The notes under the pieces were generated by a model. It was not told the DNA's origin and did not search any database. It worked only from the letters and a program-made list of their open reading frames with translations. This document shows, one piece after another, positions 1 to 7,846 of a stretch of 64,000 bases of DNA. The stretch comes from Sulfurospirillaceae bacterium (GTDB taxonomy: Bacteria; Campylobacterota; Campylobacteria; Campylobacterales; Sulfurospirillaceae). The stretch spans positions 62,001-126,000 of the forward strand of contig JAQUGO010000005.1 of NCBI GenBank assembly GCA_028684065.1. The letters are read 5' to 3'. Each line of letters opens with the position of its first letter. Position 1 is the stretch's first letter. A program made the translations under genes and the position numbers.

Positions 1-458
<458 letters not shown>

Positions 459-459
459 G

Positions 460-1167
460 ATGACAAAAATAGCTTCACTTCTTTTGCTGTGTGTCGCTTG
501 TATCAGTGCCAGAGAAAATCCATTTGAAATGACAGAATCTTCTACTATTGTAGGCAAAACAACTCAAATCGAAGGGAGCCGCACCAATTTTGAGAGCGCA
601 ACGCTTAAGCTTCCTAGTAGTGCTCGTATTCTTAAAAGCGTTTCTATCACCTTTCAAAATCTCGATGGGTCCATTAGTGAAGAAATTCAAAGTATTGACA
701 AAGATATTGATTGGCATCATTCACTTATCATTCAACCAGATAAAAACACATTCAATACACCACACAATGAAACACCTATTCCCCTTACCATAGTAGCACC
801 AGAATCTAAAAAAAATGAAATAACTTCTCATAAAAAAGAAAGTGTACTTACTAAAACACTTCAATCTTCTAATCAATTTGCCTTAAGTGATACGATTCTT
901 TTAGACATTAATGAAAATGCGTTAAAAATTCTTACACGAGATATTAAAGTGAGGGATTTTCTTATATCAGACCCTTATAAAATAGTGGTAGATTTTCAAA
1001 AAATAAGCACTTTTGCCACAAAAACTATTAGCTTGCAAAAATTACCATTTGTTTCAGCAACATTGGGAAATCATGACAATTTTTACCGTATTGCGATTGC
1101 CTTAGATGGACAATACCGCTATGACATTCAAAAAGTTGAAGAGGGATATTTAATTCGTTTAAAATAA
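460..1167 (+). CDS. Exported AMIN-domain protein
   Basis: A 235-residue protein with an N-terminal signal peptide (residues 1-17, hydrophobic LLLLCVACISA core). A low-complexity Ser/Thr/Lys-rich linker fills the middle. A C-terminal domain at about 145-235 has the pattern of an AMIN domain (LKILTRDIKVRDFLISDPYKIVVDF, later FYRIAIALDGQYRYDIQKVEEGYLIRLK). AMIN domains bind peptidoglycan or target periplasmic proteins to septa and secretion machines. Position after eno and an FtsB-like gene matches, from memory, the C. jejuni gene for a periplasmic glycoprotein (Cj1670c/CgpA). A wall-associated role is inferred. Start ATG 460 follows the GATAGGAGAAAATAAG ribosome-binding stretch inside the end of the upstream gene. 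Confidence 0.72.
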   Translation: MTKIASLLLLCVACISARENPFEMTESSTIVGKTTQIEGSRTNFESATLKLPSSARILKSVSITFQNLDGSISEEIQSIDKDIDWHHSLIIQPDKNTFNTPHNETPIPLTIVAPESKKNEITSHKKESVLTKTLQSSNQFALSDTILLDINENALKILTRDIKVRDFLISDPYKIVVDFQKISTFATKTISLQKLPFVSATLGNHDNFYRIAIALDGQYRYDIQKVEEGYLIRLK

Positions 1168-1169
1168 GG

Positions 1170-1201
1170 GTTACATGTAAAGAAAAATCCTTACATGTAA
1201 C
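1170..1201. terminator. Bidirectional hairpin built from two TTACATGTAA palindromes
   Basis: GTTACATGTAA at 1170-1180 and TTACATGTAAC at 1191-1201 form a perfect 11-bp stem with a 10-base loop. The element lies between the convergent ends of the AMIN-domain gene and gltA. There is no strong T-run on the plus side; on the minus side the hairpin is followed by CCCTTATTTT. It is probably a shared terminator. Confidence 0.7.
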
Positions 1202-1212
1202 AATAAAAGGCT

Positions 1213-2496
1213 CTATTTAGGGGTTCGCTCTAATGGTCCAAGATAGAGTTGGCGAGGACGAGCAATTTTCATATCAGGTTGTTCTTTCAATTCTATCCAC
1301 TGCGCAATCCACCCAGGTGTTCGACCAATCACAAAGATAACAGCAAACATCTCTTTTGGAATTTTAAGTGCTTGTAAAATCAAGCCTGAATAAAAGTCAA
1401 TATTTGGATAGAGTTTACGTTTGATGAAGTATTCATCATTAAGCGCAATTTCTTCAATTCTATGAGCAACAGCCATTAATTCACTGTCAATAGAAAGTTC
1501 ATTGACCAATTGTTTTTGAAGATTTTTTAGAATAGTTGCACGAGGATCAAAATTTTTATAAACCCTATGGCCAAAGCCCATCAATCTAAATGGATCATCT
1601 GGGTCTTTTGCTTTAGCAATAAATTTATCAACATTGTCAACACTACCAATAAGTTCTAGCTGACGAATAACCGATTCATTAGCACCACCGTGTGCTCTTC
1701 CCCAAAGCGCACCAATCCCCGCTGAAATAGCGGCATAAGGATGAGCATGAGTAGATGCAACGACACGAACGGCTGTCGTTGACGCATTTTGCTCGTGGTC
1801 TGCATGGAGCGTGAAAATTGTATCCAGTGCTTTTACTTCAATAGGTTTTAAATCAATATGGTGATGAGGATACCCTCTTAGCATGTACAAGAAGTTTTCT
1901 GTAAAGCCTTTATCAAGATCGGGGTAAATAATAGGAAGGCCTTGTGAATAACGGTATGAAAATGCAGCAATTGTAGGTATTTTTGCGATAATACGATGTG
2001 CCATTTCTTTCACTTCTTCAGGTGAGTCCATATCAAGATGATCAAAATAAAAGGTTGAAAGCGCAGAAACAGCGGAAGATAAAATTGCCATAGGATGAGC
2101 ATTATCAGGGAATGCATCAAAAAGTTTACGCATACTTTCATGAATAAAAGAGCGTTTTTTTAATTCATAGAGAAATTTTTTGTATTCATCTTTATGGGGT
2201 AGTTCTTTATGTAGTAATAAATAGGCTGTATCTAAAAATGATTTTCGAGTTGCAAGATATTCAATATCATATCCTCGATACATTAATTTTCCAAGGTCAC
2301 CATCGATATAAGTGATACGTGAGCGGCAACTTGCGGTGGATGTAAATCCTCTATCAAATGTGAACATTCCTGTATTAGCATAAAATGACGAAATATCAAC
2401 AACATCTTGCCCAATGGTTGGTGTTAAAATAGGAAATTCAAACTCTTTGCCTGTACGATTGTCTATGACAGTAACAGTCTCTTTACTCATACGCAT
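1213..2496 (-). CDS. gltA: Citrate synthase
   Basis: A 427-residue type II (hexameric, Gram-negative type) citrate synthase that condenses oxaloacetate and acetyl-CoA in the TCA cycle. Family motifs are visible: the N-terminal GFTSTASCRSRITYIDGDLGKL segment, LHADHEQNASTTAVR around residues 235-250 with the catalytic His, GFGHRVYKNFDPRA around 310 with the second catalytic His, and the C-terminal DFYSGL. GAL-GRAHGGAN carries further active-site residues. Length is normal. It appears monocistronic: the upstream 150 bases hold no gene and the downstream end meets the AMIN-domain gene at a shared hairpin. ATG 2496 follows an AAAGGATGCGT stretch. Confidence 0.97.
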   Translation of the reverse strand: MRMSKETVTVIDNRTGKEFEFPILTPTIGQDVVDISSFYANTGMFTFDRGFTSTASCRSRITYIDGDLGKLMYRGYDIEYLATRKSFLDTAYLLLHKELPHKDEYKKFLYELKKRSFIHESMRKLFDAFPDNAHPMAILSSAVSALSTFYFDHLDMDSPEEVKEMAHRIIAKIPTIAAFSYRYSQGLPIIYPDLDKGFTENFLYMLRGYPHHHIDLKPIEVKALDTIFTLHADHEQNASTTAVRVVASTHAHPYAAISAGIGALWGRAHGGANESVIRQLELIGSVDNVDKFIAKAKDPDDPFRLMGFGHRVYKNFDPRATILKNLQKQLVNELSIDSELMAVAHRIEEIALNDEYFIKRKLYPNIDFYSGLILQALKIPKEMFAVIFVIGRTPGWIAQWIELKEQPDMKIARPRQLYLGPLERTPK

Positions 2497-2650
2497 CCTT
2501 TAAAATTATTATTTTTTTATCACGTTACATCAAAGCATTATTATATCAGATTTGAATGTTCATAGCGATGACGAAATTACTAAATTGTAAGCATCTTTGT
2601 ATTAGTTTTACGAATAATTAAAAAGTTAGTTCGAAAGTTTAGATTAAAAT

Positions 2651-3043
2651 TTATTTTTTGCCACCACCATGACCACCCCCTCCGCTACCACCACTTCCTC
2701 CATGGCCAGAAGAACCACCACCACTACTCCCAGCACTATTAGAAGCTCCTCCTCGATCACTATTACCTGTTAAGGCATTAAGAGCATTATTGTTTTCTAT
2801 TTGTGTATTTTGCTGTTCTAATAATTCTTGTATCTTTCTTTCTCTTTTTTGTTGGTTAAGCAAGGCAGAGCGTTTTTTAATGGCATCAATATAAAGATGT
2901 CGGTATACTGCTGGGGCAAGCTGCATGCGTTCTATTAGCTCATCTGTACTCTTCGTTGTGTCAATGTCTGATTGTACAGAAAATTCATCAAAGGCAACAA
3001 GGAAGCTCCAAAAGAGTGTGAATACCAAGAAAAAATATTTCAT
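2651..3043 (-). CDS. Exported Gly/Ser/His-rich small protein of a two-component operon
   Basis: I do not recognise a named family. The 130-residue product begins with a signal peptide (KYFFLVFTLFWSFLVAF). A helical, charged section follows (about 30-85: IDAIKKRSALLNQQKRERKIQELLEQQN), then a tail of about 35 residues that is almost only Gly, Ser and His (SGGGSSGHGGSGGSGGGGHGGGKK). The gene overlaps the 3' end of the histidine kinase gene by four bases (ATGA at 3040-3043), so it is the third gene of a regulator-kinase-exported protein operon. The His/Gly tail could bind metal or act as a flexible linker; both ideas are inference. Being co-translated with the sensor suggests it is an accessory to, or a target of, the same signal. 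Confidence 0.75.
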   Translation of the reverse strand: MKYFFLVFTLFWSFLVAFDEFSVQSDIDTTKSTDELIERMQLAPAVYRHLYIDAIKKRSALLNQQKRERKIQELLEQQNTQIENNNALNALTGNSDRGGASNSAGSSGGGSSGHGGSGGSGGGGHGGGKK

Positions 3044-4089
3044 TCTATCTCCTGTATGGGAAGTACAAGTTCTACGGTAGTTCCTTGCCCAATATGACTC
3101 TGCAATTGGATACGAATCCCCAATGCGTCACACAGGTTTTTAACAATATTTAATCCAATCCCAAGTCCTCGTTCACTTTCTTTATAGTAGCGTTCAAACA
3201 CACGATTACAATTTTTTATGCCCTCTCCCGTATCTTTAATTTCTATTTTATTGTTACAATTGGTAAGCATGACGGTTCCATTTTTAGTATTGTATTTACA
3301 TGCATTGGCGATAATATTGTCAATAATTCGGCATAAAGCATGCTCATCGCTTATAATGTTATAGGGCATCACATCAAACACAAAGGTTAACTTAGGATAA
3401 AGTTTTTGAAACGGTAGAGCACTTTTACGTAAAAAAGCTGAGAGCTCTATACTTGTATTTGTGCGAATAAAACCGTGTTGCATTGCCTGAAGATTTTGGT
3501 ATAAGGAAGCAATACTTTTGGCTCCTAATTCAATATGTTCAAGCTCAGGAATTGTATGATGCTTTTTTATAATATGAACATTAAGTAAGATAGAAGTAAT
3601 GGGCGTATGAAGATCATGTACCATATCTTTAACAAATTCTTCCAATACAGTAAGAGCTTTTTTTAGAGGGTAAAGGGCGTATATAGAAGATAAAATGGAA
3701 AAGATAAAAATGATGACAAGCAAAAAGAGATAAAGACCAGTAATTTTCCAAAGAACAGAGGATAAGGCTTCATCAAATTTCTTTTGCGGCACAAAAACCT
3801 TGAATAAAGAGGTTGTTGAATTAGGAATAGTGAAATAACCACACATACCTCCATCACAAGGTTGTAAATTGAGTTCATCGTAGGCATCATCTTTAGGAAC
3901 AATGTCAACGTAAAATCGTTTTGAATCAAAATCATACGTAAAGTCTTTCATTTGTGTAAAGATAGATTCTTGTAAGAGATGTTTTTGCTCTTTAAAGTAG
4001 AAAAAAGTTAATAGACTGGTTAAAATGAAAAGAGAAAGAAAAAAGATGCCAAATGTTTTTAAAAAGGATTCTTTAACATATTTTTTCAA
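3040..4089 (-). CDS. Sensor histidine kinase
   Basis: A 349-residue inner-membrane kinase. TM1 lies at about residues 12-31 and TM2 at about 117-140, enclosing a periplasmic sensor of some 85 residues that contains a two-cysteine motif (QPCDGGMCGYF). The cytoplasmic part has the HisKA H-box (KDMVHDLHTPITSIL, phospho-acceptor His near residue 157), the N-box (NIIANACKYN), the G1 box (KDTGEGI) and the G2 box (GLGIGLNIVKNL), so the catalytic core is intact. No HAMP domain is evident between TM2 and the H-box. The gene overlaps the upstream response regulator gene by 17 bases and its end overlaps the exported protein gene. The signal is unknown; the cysteine pair suggests redox or metal sensing, which is inference. 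Confidence 0.92.
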   Translation of the reverse strand: MKKYVKESFLKTFGIFFLSLFILTSLLTFFYFKEQKHLLQESIFTQMKDFTYDFDSKRFYVDIVPKDDAYDELNLQPCDGGMCGYFTIPNSTTSLFKVFVPQKKFDEALSSVLWKITGLYLFLLVIIFIFSILSSIYALYPLKKALTVLEEFVKDMVHDLHTPITSILLNVHIIKKHHTIPELEHIELGAKSIASLYQNLQAMQHGFIRTNTSIELSAFLRKSALPFQKLYPKLTFVFDVMPYNIISDEHALCRIIDNIIANACKYNTKNGTVMLTNCNNKIEIKDTGEGIKNCNRVFERYYKESERGLGIGLNIVKNLCDALGIRIQLQSHIGQGTTVELVLPIQEIE

Positions 4090-4708
4090 GACGGTATCCT
4101 ATCCCTTTAATATTGGTGACATGTAAAGAAAAGCGTTTTTTTAAGGCATTCATATGCACCCTAAGAGCAATATCTGTGGGTTTTTCCATGACCTCAAAAA
4201 AAGTGTCTTTTTCAATGGTTTGAGACATATTACGCATCAACAAATCCAGTATTTCTTTTTCAACGGGTCCTAAATCAATTTCTTTATCACACCAGTAGAT
4301 TCTTTTGGTATGCAAACAATAACGTAGATTACCATAAATAATTTCGGGATTTTTTTTCACAAGATGCGCTTTAATACGAATCAAAAGTTCATCAAAATCG
4401 AAAGGTTTTTTAATGTAATCATCGCATTGGCTATCAAATGCTTTCGAAATAGTTGAAATATCTTTAAGGGCACTGATAAAAAAAGCAGGTGTATTATCGC
4501 CGTTATCACGTAAGAGTTTTAAAAAGTCAATGCCATTTAAAAGAGGAACATTAATATCTAATAGGTAGAGATCAAATTTTTGTGCATAACTCATTTCAAG
4601 GGCTTCTTCACCATCATTGGCATGTTCAACCTCAAAGCCCTCATCGTTTAGTAAAGTGATAAGAGCCGTGCTTAAAAGGTAGTCATCTTCAAGTAATAGT
4701 AGCTTCAT
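4073..4708 (-). CDS. OmpR/PhoB-family response regulator
   Basis: A 211-residue DNA-binding regulator. The N-terminal receiver carries the acidic pair (LLLEDDY), the phospho-acceptor Asp in FDLYLLDINVPLLNG (near residue 51), the conserved Ser (FFISALKD) and Lys (IKKPFDFDEL). The C-terminal winged helix runs from about residue 123 to 211 (LGPVEKEILDLLMRN, then VHMNALKKRF and IKGIGYRLE). It is the first gene of the operon with the kinase and the Gly/His-rich exported protein, and its start ATG at 4708 is preceded by a GAAGGAGAGATT site. It should be phosphorylated by the adjacent kinase; target genes cannot be read from this window. Confidence 0.93.
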   Translation of the reverse strand: MKLLLLEDDYLLSTALITLLNDEGFEVEHANDGEEALEMSYAQKFDLYLLDINVPLLNGIDFLKLLRDNGDNTPAFFISALKDISTISKAFDSQCDDYIKKPFDFDELLIRIKAHLVKKNPEIIYGNLRYCLHTKRIYWCDKEIDLGPVEKEILDLLMRNMSQTIEKDTFFEVMEKPTDIALRVHMNALKKRFSLHVTNIKGIGYRLEKIC

Positions 4709-4755
4709 AATCTCTCCTTCATGTCAAAGGATAGCATAACAGTGTTAAGGGAGTG

Positions 4756-5601
4756 TTAGGTGTGGCACTGCTTTGCTAGTGAATAACCTAATGCTTCAAT
4801 CATCTCCAAATCGTGTTGTGGAAGTTGCCCTTTGGTAGTAAGATAATCTCCAATGACTATTGCATTTGCACCAGCAGCAAAAATATCTTTTTGTTTGCTT
4901 TTAAAGGTGATTTCCCGTCCACCTGCAACCATCAACATTGTCTCCGGTAAGTTCTCACGTACTATTTGAATGATAGAAAGAGCCTCATTTTCGCTTAACG
5001 GTTTGGCCACTAAAGGAAGAGATGGGTTTGGATGGTAAAAATTGAGTGGCATTGTTTGAGGGTTTAGGGCTTTGACGCTTTGTATAAAAGAGATTCTATC
5101 TTCTTCATTTTCCCCTAAACCAAAAATGCCTCCACTGCATAAGAAAAGGCCTGCTTCTTTGACATTTAGACACGTTTGGTAACGCTCTTCCCAGCTATGC
5201 GTGGTGCAGATTTTTGCATAATACTCTTTGGAACACTCTAAGTTATGATTGTAAGAATTAACACCTGCTTCTTTAAGAACTTTTAATTGCTCTACCGTCG
5301 CTAAGCCATTACATGCAATGAGATGAATATCGGGGAGTTCTGCTCGTACAGCACGAGCCGCTTGCACAACAAAGGCCAACTTTTTTTCATCTAGTCCAAG
5401 ACCAGAGGTTACTAAGCAAAAACCAAGTGCACCATTGTTACTTGCATTTTTGGCTTCAAAGACAATTTGATCAATTGATTTATATTTATATCTGTCAATG
5501 TTGGCATGATGTTTAGCACTTTGGGTGCAAAATCCACAATCCTCAGCACAACTTCCACTAGAGATATTGCAAATGGAACATAAAAATATTTCTTTTTTCA
5601 T
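4756..5601 (-). CDS. bioB: Biotin synthase
   Basis: A 281-residue radical SAM enzyme that inserts sulfur into dethiobiotin to make biotin. The 4Fe-4S binding CxxxCxxC motif is visible near the N-terminus (GSCAEDCGFCTQSAKH), followed by KYKSIDQIV, YNHNLECSKEYY and SGGIFGLGENEEDR segments typical of BioB. It is shorter than the E. coli enzyme (about 346 residues) but I recall similar short forms in Helicobacter and Campylobacter. It lies 14 bases downstream of topA on the same strand, so it is likely transcribed with topA. Biotin made here would serve the AccB carrier encoded at 24 kb. Confidence 0.95.
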   Translation of the reverse strand: MKKEIFLCSICNISSGSCAEDCGFCTQSAKHHANIDRYKYKSIDQIVFEAKNASNNGALGFCLVTSGLGLDEKKLAFVVQAARAVRAELPDIHLIACNGLATVEQLKVLKEAGVNSYNHNLECSKEYYAKICTTHSWEERYQTCLNVKEAGLFLCSGGIFGLGENEEDRISFIQSVKALNPQTMPLNFYHPNPSLPLVAKPLSENEALSIIQIVRENLPETMLMVAGGREITFKSKQKDIFAAGANAIVIGDYLTTKGQLPQHDLEMIEALGYSLAKQCHT

Positions 5602-5615
5602 ATGAACACTATTCC

Positions 5616-7685
5616 TTAGGCATCAATTTTATGTTTGCATTTAATGCACTCATAAATTTCTTTTTTTCGAAGTTCTCGTTTAGACATACTATAATCACAT
5701 TCAGGACATTTTTTATCAGTCGGTTCGTAGTTTGAAATAAATTTGCATTTTGGGTAGTTCCCACAACCGTAGAATTTACCTCTACGTGAACTTCGCTCGA
5801 TAATAGGTCCTCCGCATTCTGGGCATGGAACAGATAGTGTGATTTTTTCTTTCTCGGGAGCGGCAGCTTTACTAAGGTTTTGCGTGTATTTACATGTAGG
5901 GTAGGTACTACATGCGATAAATTCACCAAATCGCCCTTTTCGTTTCACAAGCTCTTTACCACAATCAGGGCACATTTCACCTGTAAAAACAACGACTTTT
6001 TGACTTTCAATACCTGTCTTACCTTCGCTAACTTGTTTTTCAAAAGGTTCATAAAAGTTCCATAAAATAGCTTGCCAATCTTCTTTATCCTCAGCGATTA
6101 AATCAAGACGCTCTTCCATAGTAGAAGTAAAAGAGGAATCGACGATTTGAGGAAAGTGTTTTTCCAAAAGCTCGGTTACACTAAAGGCCGTTTCACTAGG
6201 GATAATTTGCTTTTTTTCAATTGTAATGTAATCGCGCGCCGTAAGAACCGAAATCGTCGGCGCATAGGTTGAAGGTCGACCGATACCAAGGCTTTCTAGC
6301 TTTTTAATCAAACTGGCTTCTGAGTAACGAGAAGGTGGCTCAGTGAAATGTTGGTTGGCTTCAATTTGACTCAAATCCACATTTTGCCCAAGGCTTAAGT
6401 CGGGTAGTAGTTTATCTTTGTCATTGTCCCCGTAAGCTCTGTAAAAACCATCAAATAGAAGTTTTCGGCCACTGGCTTTAAATTTGCCACTTTCACTTTC
6501 AAAGATAAGAGTTTGGCTTTCAAAACGTGCATTGTTCATTTGTGAAGCGATAAAGCGATTGTAAATCAGAGCATAAAGTTTTAGTTCATCAGGTTTGAGA
6601 TAGGTACTGGCAATGGCGGGTGTAAATTCCAAAATGGTAGGACGAATTGCTTCATGGGCTTCTTGCGCACCTTTGCTTTTGTTGGCATAAAAACGAGCTT
6701 TTTCAGGCAAGTAAGCTTTGCCATAGGTATTGAGTATTTGCTCACGGGCACTTTCAATCGCTTCTTTTGCGATATTGAGTGAATCTGTACGCATATAAGT
6801 GATAACCCCTTGCACGCCTTGATGCGTTTTGACACCTTCATAAAGTGTTTGTGCCAACATCATAGTTTTTTTAGGTGAATAGCCTAGAGCACTAGATGCA
6901 CTTTGTTGCAAGGTTGAAGTCATAAAAGCAGGGCTTGGAGAACTCTCACGCTCTTTTTTTTCAAGCAAAGCGACTTTGAAAATTTCTTTTGCCAATATTT
7001 CTTTAATATTTTGTGCGCGTTCACCTTCTGAAATGGTCATTTTTTCAATTTTACCCGCTTTAAATTCGACTAAAGAGGCTTCAATAGTTTTATTAAAAAG
7101 GGCATCAATGCTCCAAAATTCTTCGGCCTTAAACGCACGAATCTCTTTTTCTCTATCAACAACGATTTTAAGAGAAGAAGATTGAACGCGTCCTGCACTA
7201 AGCCCTTTTTGAATTTTTGAAGAAAGAAGTGGAGAGAGTTTGTACCCTACTATTCTATCAAGCAATCGTCTGGTTTGTTGAGCGTTAACACTACTAATAT
7301 CAAGAGTGCGTGGATTATCCAGCGCATGCATGATGGCATTTTTGGTAATCTCATGAAAAACGATACGAGGAACACTTTGTGGGTCTTTGCCAATAGCCGT
7401 TGCGATATGAAAGCCAATGGCTTCACCCTCTCTATCTTCATCGGTCGCGATAAAGACGTTGTCTGAAACTTTGGCTAAGTCCTTCAACTCTTTGACGATA
7501 CTGGCGTGATCTTTGGGCACACGGTACTCAGGGGTAAAGGTTTGATTTTCGATTTTGATTCCAAAACTGCTTTTTGGAAGGTCTCGTATATGGCCTTTGG
7601 AGGCGATGATGGTATAGTCTTTGCCTAGAAAATTCTTGATAGTTTTTGCTTTGGTCGGCGATTCGACAATAATTAAATTTTTCAC
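5616..7685 (-). CDS. topA: DNA topoisomerase I
   Basis: A 689-residue type IA topoisomerase that relaxes negative supercoils. The N-terminal Toprim domain starts at residue 1 (NLIIVESPTKAKTIKNFLG) and has the acidic ATDEDREGEAIG motif. The catalytic tyrosine lies in GVITYMRTDSLNIA (about residue 296). The C-terminus carries three Cys4-type zinc ribbons (CPDCGKELVKRKGRFGEF, CPECGGPIIERSSRRGKF, CPECDYSMSKRELRKKEIYEC). Length and architecture are normal for Campylobacterota. bioB follows at 14 bases. The 160 bases upstream hold the divergent flagellin promoter. Confidence 0.97.
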   Translation of the reverse strand: MKNLIIVESPTKAKTIKNFLGKDYTIIASKGHIRDLPKSSFGIKIENQTFTPEYRVPKDHASIVKELKDLAKVSDNVFIATDEDREGEAIGFHIATAIGKDPQSVPRIVFHEITKNAIMHALDNPRTLDISSVNAQQTRRLLDRIVGYKLSPLLSSKIQKGLSAGRVQSSSLKIVVDREKEIRAFKAEEFWSIDALFNKTIEASLVEFKAGKIEKMTISEGERAQNIKEILAKEIFKVALLEKKERESSPSPAFMTSTLQQSASSALGYSPKKTMMLAQTLYEGVKTHQGVQGVITYMRTDSLNIAKEAIESAREQILNTYGKAYLPEKARFYANKSKGAQEAHEAIRPTILEFTPAIASTYLKPDELKLYALIYNRFIASQMNNARFESQTLIFESESGKFKASGRKLLFDGFYRAYGDNDKDKLLPDLSLGQNVDLSQIEANQHFTEPPSRYSEASLIKKLESLGIGRPSTYAPTISVLTARDYITIEKKQIIPSETAFSVTELLEKHFPQIVDSSFTSTMEERLDLIAEDKEDWQAILWNFYEPFEKQVSEGKTGIESQKVVVFTGEMCPDCGKELVKRKGRFGEFIACSTYPTCKYTQNLSKAAAPEKEKITLSVPCPECGGPIIERSSRRGKFYGCGNYPKCKFISNYEPTDKKCPECDYSMSKRELRKKEIYECIKCKHKIDA

Positions 7686-7763
7686 TACATTCCTATTTAT
7701 ATGTAAACATTTTTGTGTATTCTATCTAAAAAAAGGCTCTTTTTAAAAATAGTGTTTTATCTC

Positions 7764-7790
7764 TAAAGTTTTTTAGTGCTATTCCGATTT
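7764..7790 (+). promoter_or_regulatory. Sigma28 (FliA)-type promoter of flagellin
   Basis: TAAA at 7764-7767 and CCGATTT at 7784-7790 are separated by 16 bases, close to the FliA consensus TAAA-N15-GCCGATAA. The elements lie about 57 bases before the flagellin start, as expected for a late-class flagellar gene. Confidence 0.75.
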
Positions 7791-7846
7791 ACTTTTCATC
7801 AAAGGCAAGGATGCCTGCGAAATACAAAAAGATAAAAGGATTTATC

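Noticed and set aside
1170-1201. Paired TTACATGTAA as a two-unit CRISPR or mobile element end
   Set aside because: Only two palindromes 20 bases apart between convergent genes, with the same word scattered through coding regions; a hairpin terminator explains it.
5609-5929. 106-aa minus-strand ORF within the 3' end of topA
   Set aside because: It is an alternative frame of the topA zinc-ribbon region with no independent support.
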